Shown one piece after another: positions 44,863-54,003 of a stretch of DNA of 64,000 nucleotides (its first letter is position 1; each line of letters begins with the position of its first letter). Below the pieces are notes generated by a model that searched no databases, was not told where the DNA came from, and worked only from the letters and a program-made list of their open reading frames with translations. Source of the DNA: an uncultured Muribaculaceae bacterium. GTDB lineage: Bacteria > Bacteroidota > Bacteroidia > Bacteroidales > Muribaculaceae. The translations under genes were made by a program, and so were the position numbers. The DNA lies in the NCBI GenBank assembly GCA_910586995.1, contig CAJUKZ010000008.1, forward strand, positions 42,909 through 106,908, given 5' to 3'.

Positions 44863-47800
44863 TTATTTATTTGCCAACCGTGTTGTCATTATTTCTACGG
44901 CATCTTTTCGGAACGCAAGGAAATCCTTGTTCTGCATATTGCCTCCGAAGATAGGCAGGACTACTTTCTCAACTACTTCCACAAGCTTGCCACGGAGTTC
45001 TTCCTTGCGGCTGTTGTGTATGTATTCCTCATCGAGTTTGCGGTCAATGTCCTTGATCAGTGCATTTGCTTCCTGTGTCTTCTGCGACAGCAGCGACACT
45101 GATTGCACTATATTGCGACCTACAGGGATGAGTGTTGTGAATCCCAGAGAGTCTTTTCCTTCGATAGCGAAGAATTTCTCGCCGGTTTCAGGATTCTCAT
45201 GTTCCTTTACAAGTTCGAGTGCATAAGCGAGCATTGCATATGGGCGCAATCCTTTTGCCTTCTCCTGCTGGCTTGCTTCGAACAGCGAGGGCAGGGGCTT
45301 GCGGAATGATTCTGTATGAAGCACCATCTTGTTGAGCTGGGCCTGCGGGCCTATGAGTTTGGCTTCGTACTTATTGCGCAGGTTGGCTACGTTGGCCACG
45401 TAACGCAGCGGGAATCCGCTGGCAGCAGCGACAACCACGATCTGATTGTCCTTGTAATTGGTCGAGACACAGTCATCGGCGCGGAAATCCTGTTTTGCGC
45501 AAACGTTGGCGAACATGTCGATGAATTTCTGACGGAAGTTTGACGGATCGTCATATTTCGGCAGGCATAGCTGAATCATTCTCTTGAGCTGCGACTGGTT
45601 CGTGCCCTTTGTCATTTCCTGCTGGTCGAATTGCAGATAGCACTGAGCCGAGTCGAACAAGGCGCGGACAAAAGCCTCAAGGCGTTCGGGAGTGTTGTAT
45701 TCCTGCTTGATCTTCTCCAGAACATTCACATTGTTCATCTTCTGAGTGGGATCTTGCTGGGCGAGTGCAAACATTGAGTTGTTTGCGCTTGTCATACATA
45801 TGTTTACGAAGATGTCTTCAACTGTAGCCAGATCACCGAGCTTGTCGTAAAGTGCTACAAACGACGGAGTTTCTTCGCCCAGAAGTTTGACAAGTTCATT
45901 GCGGATGTCAGATGCGTTGGCTTTCTGTGTGTCTTCATCTGTTATGAAGCGGCGTGTATTTGCACGTACTGCCTCCGGATCGTATTTTTTTACGATCTTG
46001 GCGTCTGAATCGGATGTTTCTGTAACCTTGCACTTCGATTCTGCATTCTTTACTACAATATCGAGCAGGGCGTTGAGCATGTTCTTGAACTGAACGATGC
46101 CGTTGCGCATCATTTCAAACTGGTTGCGGATTTCGTTGAGCAGGTCTATTGCATAACGGTAGCCCTCGATGAGCGTGAGATAGGTATACTTGTCGCACTG
46201 GGCTGTCTTATAGGAGGAGAACACTTTCTCGCTCTTGTTGGTGATAGCGTCGCGCAACCAGCCTATATTGTTCCACTCATAGTCGCAGTTCTTTATTTCC
46301 TGCGTGATAGTTCCGGAAACTACAGCTTCGTACTTGGCGATTGTTTCCTTAAACTTCTCAACACGGGCTTCGCTTTTCTCGATGAGGATATTTGTGTATT
46401 TCTCAACCTCAAGGATTGACTTAGTGCCGGTTTTCCATTCATTGAACAGAATACGTTCGGCATTCTTGCGAATATGCGAGGCGTATGCTTTGATGTCGCG
46501 GGCATATGCTCGGTAGAATTCTTTGACACCCTGTCCGCGATACGATTCGTTGAATTGCTTCTCGCAACTGCGGAGGAAAGCAGCCGGCCAATCTTTCTTT
46601 TCGTTCTCGTTCTGTACGTTTTCAGCGAAGAACTGAGTCCAATTCTGCCATGCCACACGTATATCTTTCCATTTCTTTGTGCCGGCATCTTCGAGAATCG
46701 GTTTGCTGAGGGTCAGATATGCGTCGGTAAGGAGGAATTTCTCCATATTTTCCTTCTTATCTACTTCAGCCTGGAATCCGCTTCCGATTTCTTCCAGCGA
46801 ACTTTCTTCGTATCCGAGCCCTTCGACCCACTTATTGTACTGCATCTGGCGGGCAGCCTGTGTGGCGAAGTTGAAAGCTACGTATTCTTTAACTTCATTT
46901 TCTGGGTATTCAATGCGCTTGATACCGAAAGCGATGAAGCGGCGGGAACGGGCTGCGTTGCCGGATTCGTCAAGTTCAGGACTTGTGCCGGAGTTCTCGC
47001 AGTTTTCAAGGCGGGCCATTTTACCACCGATATTGGATACAACGACTTTCTGGAATATGAAGTCTGCTACAGCATCGGGAAGATCCTTTCCGAGATCAAG
47101 GAGTTTGTTGCGCTCGTTGGCGTTTGAATAGATATAGGCTGTCTCAAATGCATCGCAGTCGGAGAGCAGACGCTTCACGCTTCCGTATTCGTCTATGTTT
47201 CTGCCGGTGACGTCGGTGGGGAAGTAGCCCTTTACACTAAGTGCGTTCAGTTCGCAGAGTGCGGCATATCCGTTGGCCTGGTAATAACCTGCGTCGCGGG
47301 CCGGGTCTGCTACAATCATTTCGGGAATATAGAGATACAGGTTTACCTTGTATTTATCTCCTAAACCGACTTGCGGCATGTATTCTTTGCGTATCTGGGC
47401 GATTGCATCAATAATAGAACCTGAACCTGTACCGCCGGCAAGTCCTGCACAGATGTGGAATGTGACCACTTCATCGCCGTTGCGCTGTGTAAGTACGTGC
47501 ACGCGTTCTTTGAGGCGGGTCACGAAAGAAGAATCTGCCGGGCCACAAAGATTGTTGGCGAACAGAAGGCGGCCAAGACGTCTGCGCTGACCACCTATGC
47601 CATCGCTAATGAGCGATCCCAAGTCATTGAACAGAGGACGATCGTCTGTGGTTATGAAGCTCTCGACTCCGGGAAATTGATACAGATTGTCGAGAACATT
47701 TGAGCCTACACCGTGGATTGATACTTTCTGGGTGTCGGCCAGATGTACGGATGCCCCCAGAGTTTTCCAAGATGAGCGGTCGTTAAGGTCTTTGGGTGAA

Positions 47801-47937
47801 GAATCCACATAGAGGTATTCTATGTTTACGTCTCCTGTAGGATCGTTTTTTCCGAACTCTTCATATATGCGTTTGCGGAGAGAACGAATCACAGATCCGC
47901 CAGTGCCTCCAAGTCCAATAATTAAGTGGTTTGCCAT
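44863..47937 (-). CDS. Large tubulin/FtsZ-superfamily protein
   Basis: 1024-residue cytoplasmic protein. The N-terminal GTPase-like part has the T1-type loop GLGGTGG (residues 8-14) and the tubulin signature GLAGGTGSGS (165-174). This fits the bacterial 'tubulin-like' families described by comparative genomics as FtsZ-like proteins linked to membrane remodelling, not FtsZ itself. The region of about 400-750 is helical and rich in Lys, Glu and Asn, with predicted coiled coils; the rest is unassigned. At nearly three times FtsZ length it is a distinct architecture. It should bind GTP and may polymerise. It is preceded by a small membrane protein and followed by a trans-membrane adaptor candidate. 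Confidence 0.87.
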   Translation of the reverse strand: MANHLIIGLGGTGGSVIRSLRKRIYEEFGKNDPTGDVNIEYLYVDSSPKDLNDRSSWKTLGASVHLADTQKVSIHGVGSNVLDNLYQFPGVESFITTDDRPLFNDLGSLISDGIGGQRRRLGRLLFANNLCGPADSSFVTRLKERVHVLTQRNGDEVVTFHICAGLAGGTGSGSIIDAIAQIRKEYMPQVGLGDKYKVNLYLYIPEMIVADPARDAGYYQANGYAALCELNALSVKGYFPTDVTGRNIDEYGSVKRLLSDCDAFETAYIYSNANERNKLLDLGKDLPDAVADFIFQKVVVSNIGGKMARLENCENSGTSPELDESGNAARSRRFIAFGIKRIEYPENEVKEYVAFNFATQAARQMQYNKWVEGLGYEESSLEEIGSGFQAEVDKKENMEKFLLTDAYLTLSKPILEDAGTKKWKDIRVAWQNWTQFFAENVQNENEKKDWPAAFLRSCEKQFNESYRGQGVKEFYRAYARDIKAYASHIRKNAERILFNEWKTGTKSILEVEKYTNILIEKSEARVEKFKETIAKYEAVVSGTITQEIKNCDYEWNNIGWLRDAITNKSEKVFSSYKTAQCDKYTYLTLIEGYRYAIDLLNEIRNQFEMMRNGIVQFKNMLNALLDIVVKNAESKCKVTETSDSDAKIVKKYDPEAVRANTRRFITDEDTQKANASDIRNELVKLLGEETPSFVALYDKLGDLATVEDIFVNICMTSANNSMFALAQQDPTQKMNNVNVLEKIKQEYNTPERLEAFVRALFDSAQCYLQFDQQEMTKGTNQSQLKRMIQLCLPKYDDPSNFRQKFIDMFANVCAKQDFRADDCVSTNYKDNQIVVVAAASGFPLRYVANVANLRNKYEAKLIGPQAQLNKMVLHTESFRKPLPSLFEASQQEKAKGLRPYAMLAYALELVKEHENPETGEKFFAIEGKDSLGFTTLIPVGRNIVQSVSLLSQKTQEANALIKDIDRKLDEEYIHNSRKEELRGKLVEVVEKVVLPIFGGNMQNKDFLAFRKDAVEIMTTRLANK

Positions 47938-48024
47938 TGATGTTGGTTTATTTAATTTTGTTTTGTTATTCTTTTTATATTTAGAGCTTTATTATTCAGG
48001 GGATAAAGGCCTGATTTCACGGGA

Positions 48025-48627
48025 TTAGTCAAGGTCGTCAAGATAACGCTGACGTGGTGGAGCTTTGTGGTGTCCGTGTCGGCCGGGACTGTTTCGTCTT
48101 CCGCTTCCTGCCGTGCGTACCAGCAAGATGACTCCAGCGGCCATGAAGATCAAGGCATATCCTGCGCGTTTAAGTGTGTATACGCTCAATGAGTGTCTGA
48201 TGCTTGATGCTGCTTCCTTCGCTACACTGATTCCGCTTTTTACGTTTTCAGAAGCCATGACTTCAATGAATTTTTCAGGTATCTGAGGGAAATGCTGTTG
48301 TACTTCCCTTGCTGCGTCCTTCATGTCGATGTTCTCTGTGTGGCTTTCAATGCTCTCTATTAATTCCTCGACGTCAGAGGCGTAAGAGCGTGCGTATATC
48401 GCGCCAGTACCGAGCACTGTCTGCCATAGCAAAAAAGGCAGTATTACTATTAGAAGTACAGGGCGTACGCCGTTTCCCTTGAGGCCTTGGGCGATAAGGA
48501 ATGTTATGGCACATAGAATTAAGGCGATTATAAATCCCCAGAATATGCATCCGAATATGTGGCCTGCCAATGTAAGCATAGCGAGGTCTGTGTGTAAGTG
48601 GTTTTTCAATGTGTGCCATTGTGGCAC
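48025..48627 (-). CDS. Small polytopic membrane protein, first gene of the tubulin-like array
   Basis: 200-residue inner-membrane protein. Hydrophobic segments at about 18-48 (one long or two short), 56-78 and 153-172. A polar helical loop of about 80-150 lies between the second and third. A basic His/Arg/Pro tail (RRNSPGRHGHHKAPPRQR) ends it. Met17 (48579) is an alternative start and would leave the hairpin GTGCCA-TTG-TGGCAC (48613-48627) in the leader. Family not recognised. Lies 87 bases before the tubulin-like gene in the same direction, so it could be a membrane anchor for that protein (inference). Confidence 0.7.
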   Translation of the reverse strand: MPQWHTLKNHLHTDLAMLTLAGHIFGCIFWGFIIALILCAITFLIAQGLKGNGVRPVLLIVILPFLLWQTVLGTGAIYARSYASDVEELIESIESHTENIDMKDAAREVQQHFPQIPEKFIEVMASENVKSGISVAKEAASSIRHSLSVYTLKRAGYALIFMAAGVILLVRTAGSGRRNSPGRHGHHKAPPRQRYLDDLD

Positions 48628-48637
48628 GTTTGACGTA

Positions 48638-48664
48638 CAAATTTAATGATTTCCATCAAATATA
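48638..48664 (-). promoter_or_regulatory. Candidate -7 elements upstream of the tubulin-like array
   Basis: Two minus-strand matches to TAnnTTTG: TAAATTTG (48638-48645) and TATATTTG (48657-48664). Neither has a clear -33 TTTG at the usual distance. One of them probably drives the array. Confidence 0.4.
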
Positions 48665-48733
48665 ATACGTTTTGTTAGGTTTGTTTGCATTAATTAACAG
48701 ATAGGCCGCGAAACATCATTGTTCCCTGCAACA

Positions 48734-49825
48734 TCAATATTCCTGTACATTGATGTTGTGTCTGTCGAATATTTTCCGGGCAGAGCTTGCGAAAGCCGCC
48801 GCCCGGCCTTTCCATTGAGCAGGTATTGATGGTGAATCTACCTGCATGAGTCTGAAATTTGTATGCCCATCTGTTGGTGGGACAGTGAATACAAGTCTGT
48901 ATGCTGCGTCGCCGACTATGGCATGGCCGTCGGCTGTGCGCCGCAGTTTTACTTTAAGTATAGCACCACCACGAGTATCAGTAGTGCGCATATTAGATAT
49001 AAAATTCCCCAGAGAGTATACCAATAGCTGTCTGCTGCCTATACTGTCAGCTTCGGAAAGTTCCATCGGTTGTATCACATGCGGATGTCCTCCGATTATC
49101 ATCTCTACTCCCGAATCAGCCAGATAGCGGGCTAATGACTTTTGTGTAGGGTGGGGTAGCTTTTCATATTCCACACCCCAGTGTATAGCGGCAGCAATAA
49201 GCTCTGCACCGCTCTCGCGGAGCGCCTGTATGTCCCTTGCGATTACCTCGCGGTCGATATAATCGACTATGCCATTTCCTTTGAGCTTGATTCCGTTAGT
49301 ACCGTAAGTGTAGTTCAGAAATCCGATCTTGAATCCATTGATATCGCGTATCATCGGCAGTCTTTCCGCACGTTCGCTGGCGTTGCGGTATGTGCCCAAA
49401 TGATCCACTCCCATGCTGTCGAGTACATGGATTGTGCGCTCCAGACCGCGGTCAAGACGGTCAAGGGTATGATTGTTGGCTGTGAGCATCATGTCGAACC
49501 CGGCATCTGCCAAAGCCTGTGCATAACTGTCGGGCGATGTAAAGCATGGATAGCCCGTATAGCCTTTACCTCCGAGAGTGGTCTCGAGATTCACCACGGC
49601 ATAATCCGCTCCGGATATTTCGTCGGATAGTGCGGCAAAACATTCTGAATAGTCGTAAGCGCCGCTACGAGTCTTGGCAGCATCAAGCTGGGCCTGATGC
49701 TGCATAGCGTCGCCGGCGAAGATTATGGTTGCCTCATCGTTTACCGGAGTTAGGGCACTTGTGGCTGTCTGCAACACAAGTGCGATCACTTTGACTACCA
49801 AAGGCAGCATGGCAAACGATTGCAT
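48734..49825 (-). CDS. CapA family protein (metallophosphatase fold)
   Basis: 363-residue exported protein related to CapA/PgsA of poly-gamma-glutamate capsule export. N-terminal signal anchor, then metal-site motifs FAGDAMQH, NLETTLGG, ANNHTLDR, AAIHWGVEY and GGHPHVIQP. No capB/capC partners are nearby, so capsule synthesis is unlikely; many Bacteroidota have such stand-alone CapA proteins of unknown substrate. Lies 7 bases after folD and is last in that operon. Confidence 0.85.
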   Translation of the reverse strand: MQSFAMLPLVVKVIALVLQTATSALTPVNDEATIIFAGDAMQHQAQLDAAKTRSGAYDYSECFAALSDEISGADYAVVNLETTLGGKGYTGYPCFTSPDSYAQALADAGFDMMLTANNHTLDRLDRGLERTIHVLDSMGVDHLGTYRNASERAERLPMIRDINGFKIGFLNYTYGTNGIKLKGNGIVDYIDREVIARDIQALRESGAELIAAAIHWGVEYEKLPHPTQKSLARYLADSGVEMIIGGHPHVIQPMELSEADSIGSRQLLVYSLGNFISNMRTTDTRGGAILKVKLRRTADGHAIVGDAAYRLVFTVPPTDGHTNFRLMQVDSPSIPAQWKGRAAAFASSARKIFDRHNINVQEY

Positions 49826-49832
49826 CAGGAAA

Positions 49833-50711
49833 TTAATATATGGCGTGTGTGGCAGCCAACAGTGTGTTGCGCATCAATGATACGATGGTCATTGGTCCGA
49901 CGCCGCCCGGCACAGGAGTGATGAACGAGCATTTAGGTGCGACATTATCAAAGTCTACATCGCCACGGAGACGGAATCCACTTTTTCTTGAGGCGTCCGG
50001 TACTCGCGTTGTACCGACATCAATTATGACAACTCCGTCCTTTACCATATCGGCGGTGACAGATAAGGGACGCCCCATTGCTGCGATAAGAATATCTGCC
50101 TCTCTGGTGATCTCGGAGAGATTTTCAGTGGCACTATGGCAGACTGTGACGGTAGCGTCGCCAGGATAACCTTTCTGCATCATTAGTGTTGCAACAGGTT
50201 TTCCGACTATATTGCTTCGGCCAAGGACAACGCAACGTTTGCCGCGGGTGGGAATCTCGTATCTGCGTAACAGTTCAATTATTCCGGCAGGTGTGGCGCT
50301 GACAAAGCATGGCAGACCAATGGACATGCGTCCTACATTCACCGGATGGAAGCCATCTACGTCCTTGCGGTAATCTATTGCCTCGATCACAGCTTGTTCG
50401 GATATATGACGCGGCAGCGGCAGTTGCACGATGAAACCATCTATTTCGTCATCAGCATTGAGTTGTGCTACAGTTTTCAGTAGTTCCTCCTCTGTGACAT
50501 CACTTTCGTAGCGAATCAGCGTGGAGCGGAATCCGCATTCCTCGCATGCTTTGACTTTGGCGGCCACGTATGTCTCGCTGCCTCCGTCGTGGCCGACGAG
50601 TACGGCTGCAAGGTGAGGACGGCGTTTGCCATCGGCTACCATTTTCGCTACTGTGGCTGCGATTTCAGCCTTAATATCGGCTGCGGTCTGTTTTCCGTCT
50701 ATTAGCTGCAT
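49833..50711 (-). CDS. folD: Bifunctional methylenetetrahydrofolate dehydrogenase/cyclohydrolase
   Basis: Interconverts 5,10-methylene-, methenyl- and 10-formyl-THF for purine and formyl-Met supply. 292 residues: YVAAKVKACEE with the catalytic Lys, GFIVQLPLPRHI, VLGRSNIVGKPVA and TPVPGGVGPMT. In the leftward panC-panD-ffh-folD-capA unit. Confidence 0.96.
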   Translation of the reverse strand: MQLIDGKQTAADIKAEIAATVAKMVADGKRRPHLAAVLVGHDGGSETYVAAKVKACEECGFRSTLIRYESDVTEEELLKTVAQLNADDEIDGFIVQLPLPRHISEQAVIEAIDYRKDVDGFHPVNVGRMSIGLPCFVSATPAGIIELLRRYEIPTRGKRCVVLGRSNIVGKPVATLMMQKGYPGDATVTVCHSATENLSEITREADILIAAMGRPLSVTADMVKDGVVIIDVGTTRVPDASRKSGFRLRGDVDFDNVAPKCSFITPVPGGVGPMTIVSLMRNTLLAATHAIY

Positions 50712-50760
50712 GTGTGGGATCGATATATCTTTATTATTGTCTTTTTATGCATTCCGTTTA

Positions 50761-52122
50761 TCAGCGGCGGCCCATCTGGCGCATCTGTTTCATCTGCTTC
50801 ATCATCTTCATCGGATTCTTCATGGCAGTGGCAGCCTTCATCATCTTGCGCATGTCCTCGAATTGTTTTACGAGTCTGTTTACTTCAACGATTGTCGATC
50901 CGGAACCCTTGGCGATACGTTGGCGGCGGCTTGTAGATGTGCGTCCTGACATTATTATCTCAGGGTTCTCCCGCTCCTGTGCGGTCATGGAACAGATGAT
51001 GGCTTCCACACCCTTGAATGCGTTGTCGTCTATGTCAATATCTTTGATTGCTTTGCCTACGCCGGGGATCATTGATGCAAGATCCTTGATGTTGCCCATT
51101 TTCTTGATCTGCTGGATCTGGGCATAGAAATCGTTGAAATTGAATTGGTTCTTGGCAATCTTACGCTGAAGGTCTGCGGCCTGTTTCTCGTCGTATATCT
51201 GCTGTGCACGTTCAACGAGAGTGACCACATCGCCCATTCCAAGGATGCGTTTTGCCATTCGGTCGGGGTGGAAAGGCTCTATGCCGTCCAGTTTCTCGCC
51301 TGTACCTATAAACTTGATAGGCTTGTTGACTACAGTCCGGATTGATATGGCTGCACCACCTCTTGTGTCACCGTCGAGCTTAGTGAGCACCACGCCGTCG
51401 AAGTCAAGACGTTCGTTGAACTCACGGGCTGTATTGACAGCATCCTGTCCGGTCATGGCATCGACAACAAACAATACTTCCTGCGGATTCACAGCTTTTT
51501 TGATGTTCTCGATCTCATCCATCATCTGTTCGTCGACGGCCAGACGGCCGGCCGTGTCTATTATGACGAGGTCAAGGTTGTTGGTCTTGGCATACTTGAT
51601 CGCATTCTGTGCAATCTGTACAGGATTCTTATTGCCTTCTTCTGTATATACGGGGACATCTATCTGCCCGGCCAGAACCTTTAGCTGCTCGATGGCAGCC
51701 GGACGGTATACGTCGGCTGCTACAAGAAGCGGACGTTTGGCTTTCTCGCTTTTTAGTTTCTTCGCGAGTTTGCCTGTGAATGTAGTCTTACCGGAGCCTT
51801 GAAGACCTGACATCAGTATTACCGCAGGGTTTCCCTTGATATTGACCGGCACAACCTCCGTACCCATAAGCTGCATGAGTTCGTCGTGCACAATCTTTAT
51901 CATCAACTCCTGAGGTTTGATGGCGTTGATCACATTTTGTCCAAGAGCTTTGGCCTTTACCGTATCTGTGAAAGTCTTGGCCACCTTGAAGTTTACGTCG
52001 GCGTCGAGCAGTGCGCGGCGCACTTCCTTCAGGGTCTCCGCAACGTTGATTTCCGTAATTTTGCCTTGACCTTTGAGTACTTTTAGGCTTCGTTCAAGTT
52101 TTTCGCTAAGATTGTCGAACAT
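50761..52122 (-). CDS. ffh: Signal recognition particle protein
   Basis: SRP54 GTPase that targets nascent membrane proteins. N domain, then G domain with GLQGSGKTTFTGKLA, DTAGRLAVDE and TKLDGDTRGGA, then a Met-rich M domain ending MKQMKQMRQMGRR that binds 4.5S RNA and signal sequences. 453 residues, normal. 45 bases after panD and 49 bases before folD. Confidence 0.97.
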   Translation of the reverse strand: MFDNLSEKLERSLKVLKGQGKITEINVAETLKEVRRALLDADVNFKVAKTFTDTVKAKALGQNVINAIKPQELMIKIVHDELMQLMGTEVVPVNIKGNPAVILMSGLQGSGKTTFTGKLAKKLKSEKAKRPLLVAADVYRPAAIEQLKVLAGQIDVPVYTEEGNKNPVQIAQNAIKYAKTNNLDLVIIDTAGRLAVDEQMMDEIENIKKAVNPQEVLFVVDAMTGQDAVNTAREFNERLDFDGVVLTKLDGDTRGGAAISIRTVVNKPIKFIGTGEKLDGIEPFHPDRMAKRILGMGDVVTLVERAQQIYDEKQAADLQRKIAKNQFNFNDFYAQIQQIKKMGNIKDLASMIPGVGKAIKDIDIDDNAFKGVEAIICSMTAQERENPEIIMSGRTSTSRRQRIAKGSGSTIVEVNRLVKQFEDMRKMMKAATAMKNPMKMMKQMKQMRQMGRR

Positions 52123-52167
52123 ATCTTTTATATGATGAGGTTGTGTTCTGTGCTAAGTGTGGTTGCC

Positions 52168-52518
52168 TTATATCAGGCGGTTGGTGTTTGTATCAGGGAA
52201 GATTACCTTCGGCTGGAATGTAGCGGCCTCCTCCGGAGTAACCATTGCGTAGGCCATTATTATCACGATGTCGCCGGGCTGTACTTTTCTCGCAGCAGCA
52301 CCGTTGAGGCAGATTACTCCCGATCCTCGCTCGCCGGCTATGACGTATGTGTCAAGTCTCTCTCCATTGTTGTTGTCTACGATATAGACTCTCTCGCCGG
52401 GGAGAATTCCCGCTGCATCGAGCAGATCGCTGTCTATGGTGATACTGCCTATGTAGTCAAGGCAGGCTTCAGTCACAGTAACCCGGTGGATCTTTGACTT
52501 TAATATCTGGATATACAT
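52168..52518 (-). CDS. panD: Aspartate 1-decarboxylase
   Basis: Pyruvoyl enzyme making beta-alanine for pantothenate. The proenzyme self-cleaves at Gly24-Ser25 (DYIGSIT), which is intact; 116 residues. Also seen: NGERLDTYVIAGERGSG and NGAAARKV. Lies 19 bases after panC, its pathway partner. Confidence 0.96.
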   Translation of the reverse strand: MYIQILKSKIHRVTVTEACLDYIGSITIDSDLLDAAGILPGERVYIVDNNNGERLDTYVIAGERGSGVICLNGAAARKVQPGDIVIIMAYAMVTPEEAATFQPKVIFPDTNTNRLI

Positions 52519-52537
52519 TTTATTGCCTTCGGATGTG

Positions 52538-53380
52538 CTAATACTTTATGTTATCTATCAGCCTTACGTCACCGGCATACACGGTTACACAGCCTACAGC
52601 CTGACGCGTAGCATCCCAGTCGGTTATAGGCTGCATTGTGTCTGCGTCGACGATCTGATAATATTCTACTTCAAGTCCGTCGACAGCATTTATTTGCTTT
52701 ATGACACTTTCTGTGACTTCAGCAACGCTTGCGGCAGAAGCATTATTGACACTTTCAGATAATATCCGGTGTATGGCCGGGGCAGCCTTGCGGTTCTCGG
52801 GTGAGAGCCGGACGTTTCGGCTACTCATTGCCAGACCATCGGCCTCGCGCTTTATAGGACAGCTTACAATCTCAAGGGAATCGAAGCCCTCGATGCAAGC
52901 CATGCGACGGATTACCGCAATCTGCTGGAAATCCTTTTCTCCGAAATATGCCCTGGTGGGCCGGGTCATTCTGAAAAGCTTGCTGACTATCTGTGCTACA
53001 CCGTTGAAATGTCCCGGGCGCATAGCGCCTTCCATAACTTCGGCCACAGGACCGAGATCGAACACACGGGTGTCCGGCTCAGGATATATTTCTTCGACGC
53101 TCGGCACAAACGCTATATCCACACCTGCATTATCAAGTTTGATGCAGTCTGCCTCCTCGGTTCGTGGATAGGTGCGCAGATCGTCGGGGTTGTTGAATTG
53201 TGTCGGATTCACAAATACCGATACTACGACAATGTCGTTTTCGCGGCGGGCGCGCTCTATGAGCGATAAGTGTCCGTCGTGCAGGGCTCCCATTGTGGGC
53301 ACGAGGCCAATGGTTTTCCCTTGCTCTTTGGCCACAGACAAAATCTGGCTGAGCCGGTCTACAGTTCTTATTATTTCCAT
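52538..53380 (-). CDS. panC: Pantothenate synthetase
   Basis: Joins pantoate and beta-alanine using ATP. 280 residues with the HIGH-type motif GALHDGHLSLI, FVNPTQFN, FGEKDFQQ and the KMSKS-like MSSRN region. Next to panD; panB is not in the window. Confidence 0.96.
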   Translation of the reverse strand: MEIIRTVDRLSQILSVAKEQGKTIGLVPTMGALHDGHLSLIERARRENDIVVVSVFVNPTQFNNPDDLRTYPRTEEADCIKLDNAGVDIAFVPSVEEIYPEPDTRVFDLGPVAEVMEGAMRPGHFNGVAQIVSKLFRMTRPTRAYFGEKDFQQIAVIRRMACIEGFDSLEIVSCPIKREADGLAMSSRNVRLSPENRKAAPAIHRILSESVNNASAASVAEVTESVIKQINAVDGLEVEYYQIVDADTMQPITDWDATRQAVGCVTVYAGDVRLIDNIKY

Positions 53381-53427
53381 TATAATTAAGAAAATGTACA
53401 GACTTGACGGTGTGTCCGCATGCCTGT

Positions 53428-53829
53428 TTATTCGGCTGTTTCTTCGTCTGCTTCCTCTACGAAGTCTGCTTCGCCAGCCTCGACAAGAAGATTGTACCAG
53501 GAGAGGAGTTTTTTGATGTCGCTGGTGTGGACGCGTTCGTTGTCAAATTCAGGCAGAACTTTAGCAAAATATTCGCGTAGATCTCCTATGCTGTTGATGT
53601 CAACTGTCTTTCCGTCGTTCAGTTCTTTCACAGCCTGAAAAACTTCGGGCAGTGGCTTGTCGTCCTCAACTGTGTATATGGAGATATCGGACAGAGAACT
53701 TACTTTGTCGCGTGCGTAGGCTGCCGTGCGTTTGCCTGTGAGCAATTGCTCGACGATGAGCATGTTTTTGCCTTGGTTTACTAATTTATACAGGCCGGGG
53801 CGTCCGGCTATCGACAATATTTGTTTCAT
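53428..53829 (-). CDS. DUF5606 domain-containing protein
   Basis: 133-residue soluble protein starting MKQILSIAGRPGLYKL, the family's conserved opening, followed by a small beta domain and an acidic C-terminus. The start at 53829 matches the family; an in-frame ATG 54 bases upstream would cover the predicted promoter. Unknown function, widely conserved in Bacteroidota, first gene of the panC-panD-ffh-folD-capA unit here. Confidence 0.85.
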   Translation of the reverse strand: MKQILSIAGRPGLYKLVNQGKNMLIVEQLLTGKRTAAYARDKVSSLSDISIYTVEDDKPLPEVFQAVKELNDGKTVDINSIGDLREYFAKVLPEFDNERVHTSDIKKLLSWYNLLVEAGEADFVEEADEETAE

Positions 53830-53880
53830 GTCTTTGTGTATGTCTTTGTTTTCTGTTTTTGGGGTTATGGATTTTGCCCG

Positions 53881-53888
53881 CAAAGATA
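53881..53888 (-). promoter_or_regulatory. -7 element upstream of the DUF5606 gene
   Basis: TATCTTTG then C on the minus strand, 52 bases before the chosen ATG; no clear -33 TTTG. Confidence 0.45.
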
Positions 53889-53950
53889 CGTATTATTTAT
53901 GAAATAATGAAATCCGGAAAAATTAGGGCAAAGGATGCGGTTTCAATAGC

Positions 53951-53988
53951 AAAGCCGCACTGTCTGTCAGTGCAGACCGTGCGGCTTT
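53951..53988 (-). terminator. Terminator after clpC
   Basis: AAAGCCGCAC (53951-53960) pairs with GTGCGGCTTT (53979-53988), with a second GTCTG/CAGAC stem inside. Stable, but the T tail is short. Confidence 0.65.
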
Positions 53989-54003
53989 GTGCAAGTTATT
54001 CTG

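Noticed and set aside
46474..47127. 217-codon rightward frame inside the tubulin-like gene
   Set aside because: Pure antisense of a well-supported coding region with codon-shadow composition.
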